Source of the DNA: Legionella_A sp049239925
GTDB lineage: Bacteria > Pseudomonadota > Gammaproteobacteria > Legionellales > Legionellaceae
NCBI GenBank assembly: GCA_049239925.1
Contig: JBMLTO010000058.1
Coordinates: 1 to 14,364, forward strand
Length of the DNA: 14,364 nt
Reading direction: 5' to 3'
Made by a program: the position numbers and the translations under genes. Shown one piece after another: positions 13,969 through 14,364 of this stretch (position 1 is its first letter; each line of letters begins with the position of its first letter). The notes under the pieces were generated by a model. That model made no database searches and was not told where the DNA came from. It was given only the letters and a program-made list of their open reading frames with translations.

Positions 13969-14364
13969 TTGATACTCTGCCGCGATTTGTTCGCGGCATC
14001 CATTCGCTTAACAGCGCTATCATCAGCCAACCCTGATATGGTATTTACGCACGTAATTCACCAGATCAATGAGGAGTCGCTGCGGGCATGTTTCCATGAG
14101 CTGTACAGAAGGAGGGCGATTGGAATCGATGGGATAGATAAAGCGAGTTATGGGGAAAAGCTGAATGAGCATCTTCGGGACCTAATGGAGCGAATGAGGC
14201 GCATGGCATACATCCCAGGGGCAGTAAGACAAGTACTGATACCCAAAGACGGGAAACCGGATGCTACAAGGCGACTAGGCATTAGTAATTTCGAGGATAA
14301 ACTTGTTCGGCGAGCAATGCACAAAGTATAAGAAAGCATCTACGAGCCCCTATTCCACGAAAAC
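13969..14364 (+). pseudogene. Group II intron-type reverse transcriptase, 5' part, broken
   Basis: The frame from 13969 encodes the N-terminal region of a group II intron-type reverse transcriptase/maturase: INEESLRACFHELY, then RRRAIGIDGIDKASYGEKL (RT0/RT1 area), MAYIPGAVRQVLIPKDGKP and RRLGISNFEDKLVRRA (RT2 area). TAA at 14329-14331 interrupts it, yet the same frame continues ESIYEPLFHEN to the window end, exactly as the family continues after KVL; a TTA-to-TAA change would explain this. Only 67 bp separate the helicase stop from the frame, too little for ribozyme domains I-III, so the 5' intron is missing. The start is unclear (TTG 13969 or ATG 14038, neither with a good ribosome site). 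G+C at 14101-14280 is about 51% by hand count, above the neighbours, suggesting recent transfer. The rest lies outside the window. Confidence 0.75.
13979..13997. repeat. Perfect 7-bp GC-rich hairpin at the RT 5' end
   Basis: GCCGCGA (13979-13985) and TCGCGGC (13991-13997) pair perfectly around TTTGT. It is GC-rich against its surroundings and overlaps the first codons of the reverse-transcriptase frame. It might be left-over structured intron RNA or a terminator without a T-run. Confidence 0.35.

Noticed and set aside
11703..14364. Helicase plus reverse transcriptase as a two-gene defence system
   Set aside because: The RT is of group II intron type, carries a nonsense codon and looks truncated; the G+C of the two differs, so adjacency is probably accidental.

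Overview
The window looks like chromosome from an AT-rich gammaproteobacterium, probably a host-associated or intracellular type of the Legionellales kind. This rests on ordinary gammaproteobacterial housekeeping genes (miaB, rluD, pgeF, a degP/degQ protease, slt, rpe, nadE), a pair of small outer-membrane barrels, roughly 37-40% G+C in the coding regions I sampled, several non-ATG starts and many decayed transposon fragments. The genus is inference; there is no rRNA or tRNA to fix it.

Layout. 1-816 holds no intact gene, only palindromes and a possible decayed transposase piece. 817-3829 is a tight plus-strand run for RNA modification and wall-precursor quality control: miaB (tRNA ms2i6A), rluD (23S pseudouridine; GTG start abutting the miaB stop) and pgeF (overlapping the rluD end). 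3899-5263 is a periplasmic DegQ-type protease/chaperone. 5264-5807 is a graveyard of insertion sequences: fragments of three different transposase families (IS5-like, IS30, IS3) within about 370 bp. 5808-9694 is a minus-strand run, read from high to low coordinates: two outer-membrane barrel genes, rpe (overlapping the second barrel gene) and the soluble lytic transglycosylase gene slt; a TATAAT box lies upstream of the first barrel gene. 9841-11439 (minus) is glutamine-dependent NAD synthetase. 11440-11702 separates it from the divergent helicase gene and carries a perfect 21-bp palindrome near nadE, an 8-bp direct repeat, and a 150-bp nested palindromic repeat element. 11703-13901 is a compact SWIM-zinc-finger SNF2 ATPase. 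13969 to the window end is the start of a group II intron-type reverse transcriptase, broken by an in-frame stop and lying too close to the helicase gene to have a ribozyme in front of it.

How it fits together. Envelope maintenance is a recurring theme (DegQ, two barrels, Slt), mixed with RNA modification and central metabolism (Rpe, NadE). I see no CRISPR array, toxin-antitoxin pair, prophage or convincing defence island. The most unusual material is non-coding: the nested palindromic element and the operator-like palindrome between nadE and the helicase, and the stacked insertion-sequence remnants. I do not see evidence for a clear new multi-gene system.
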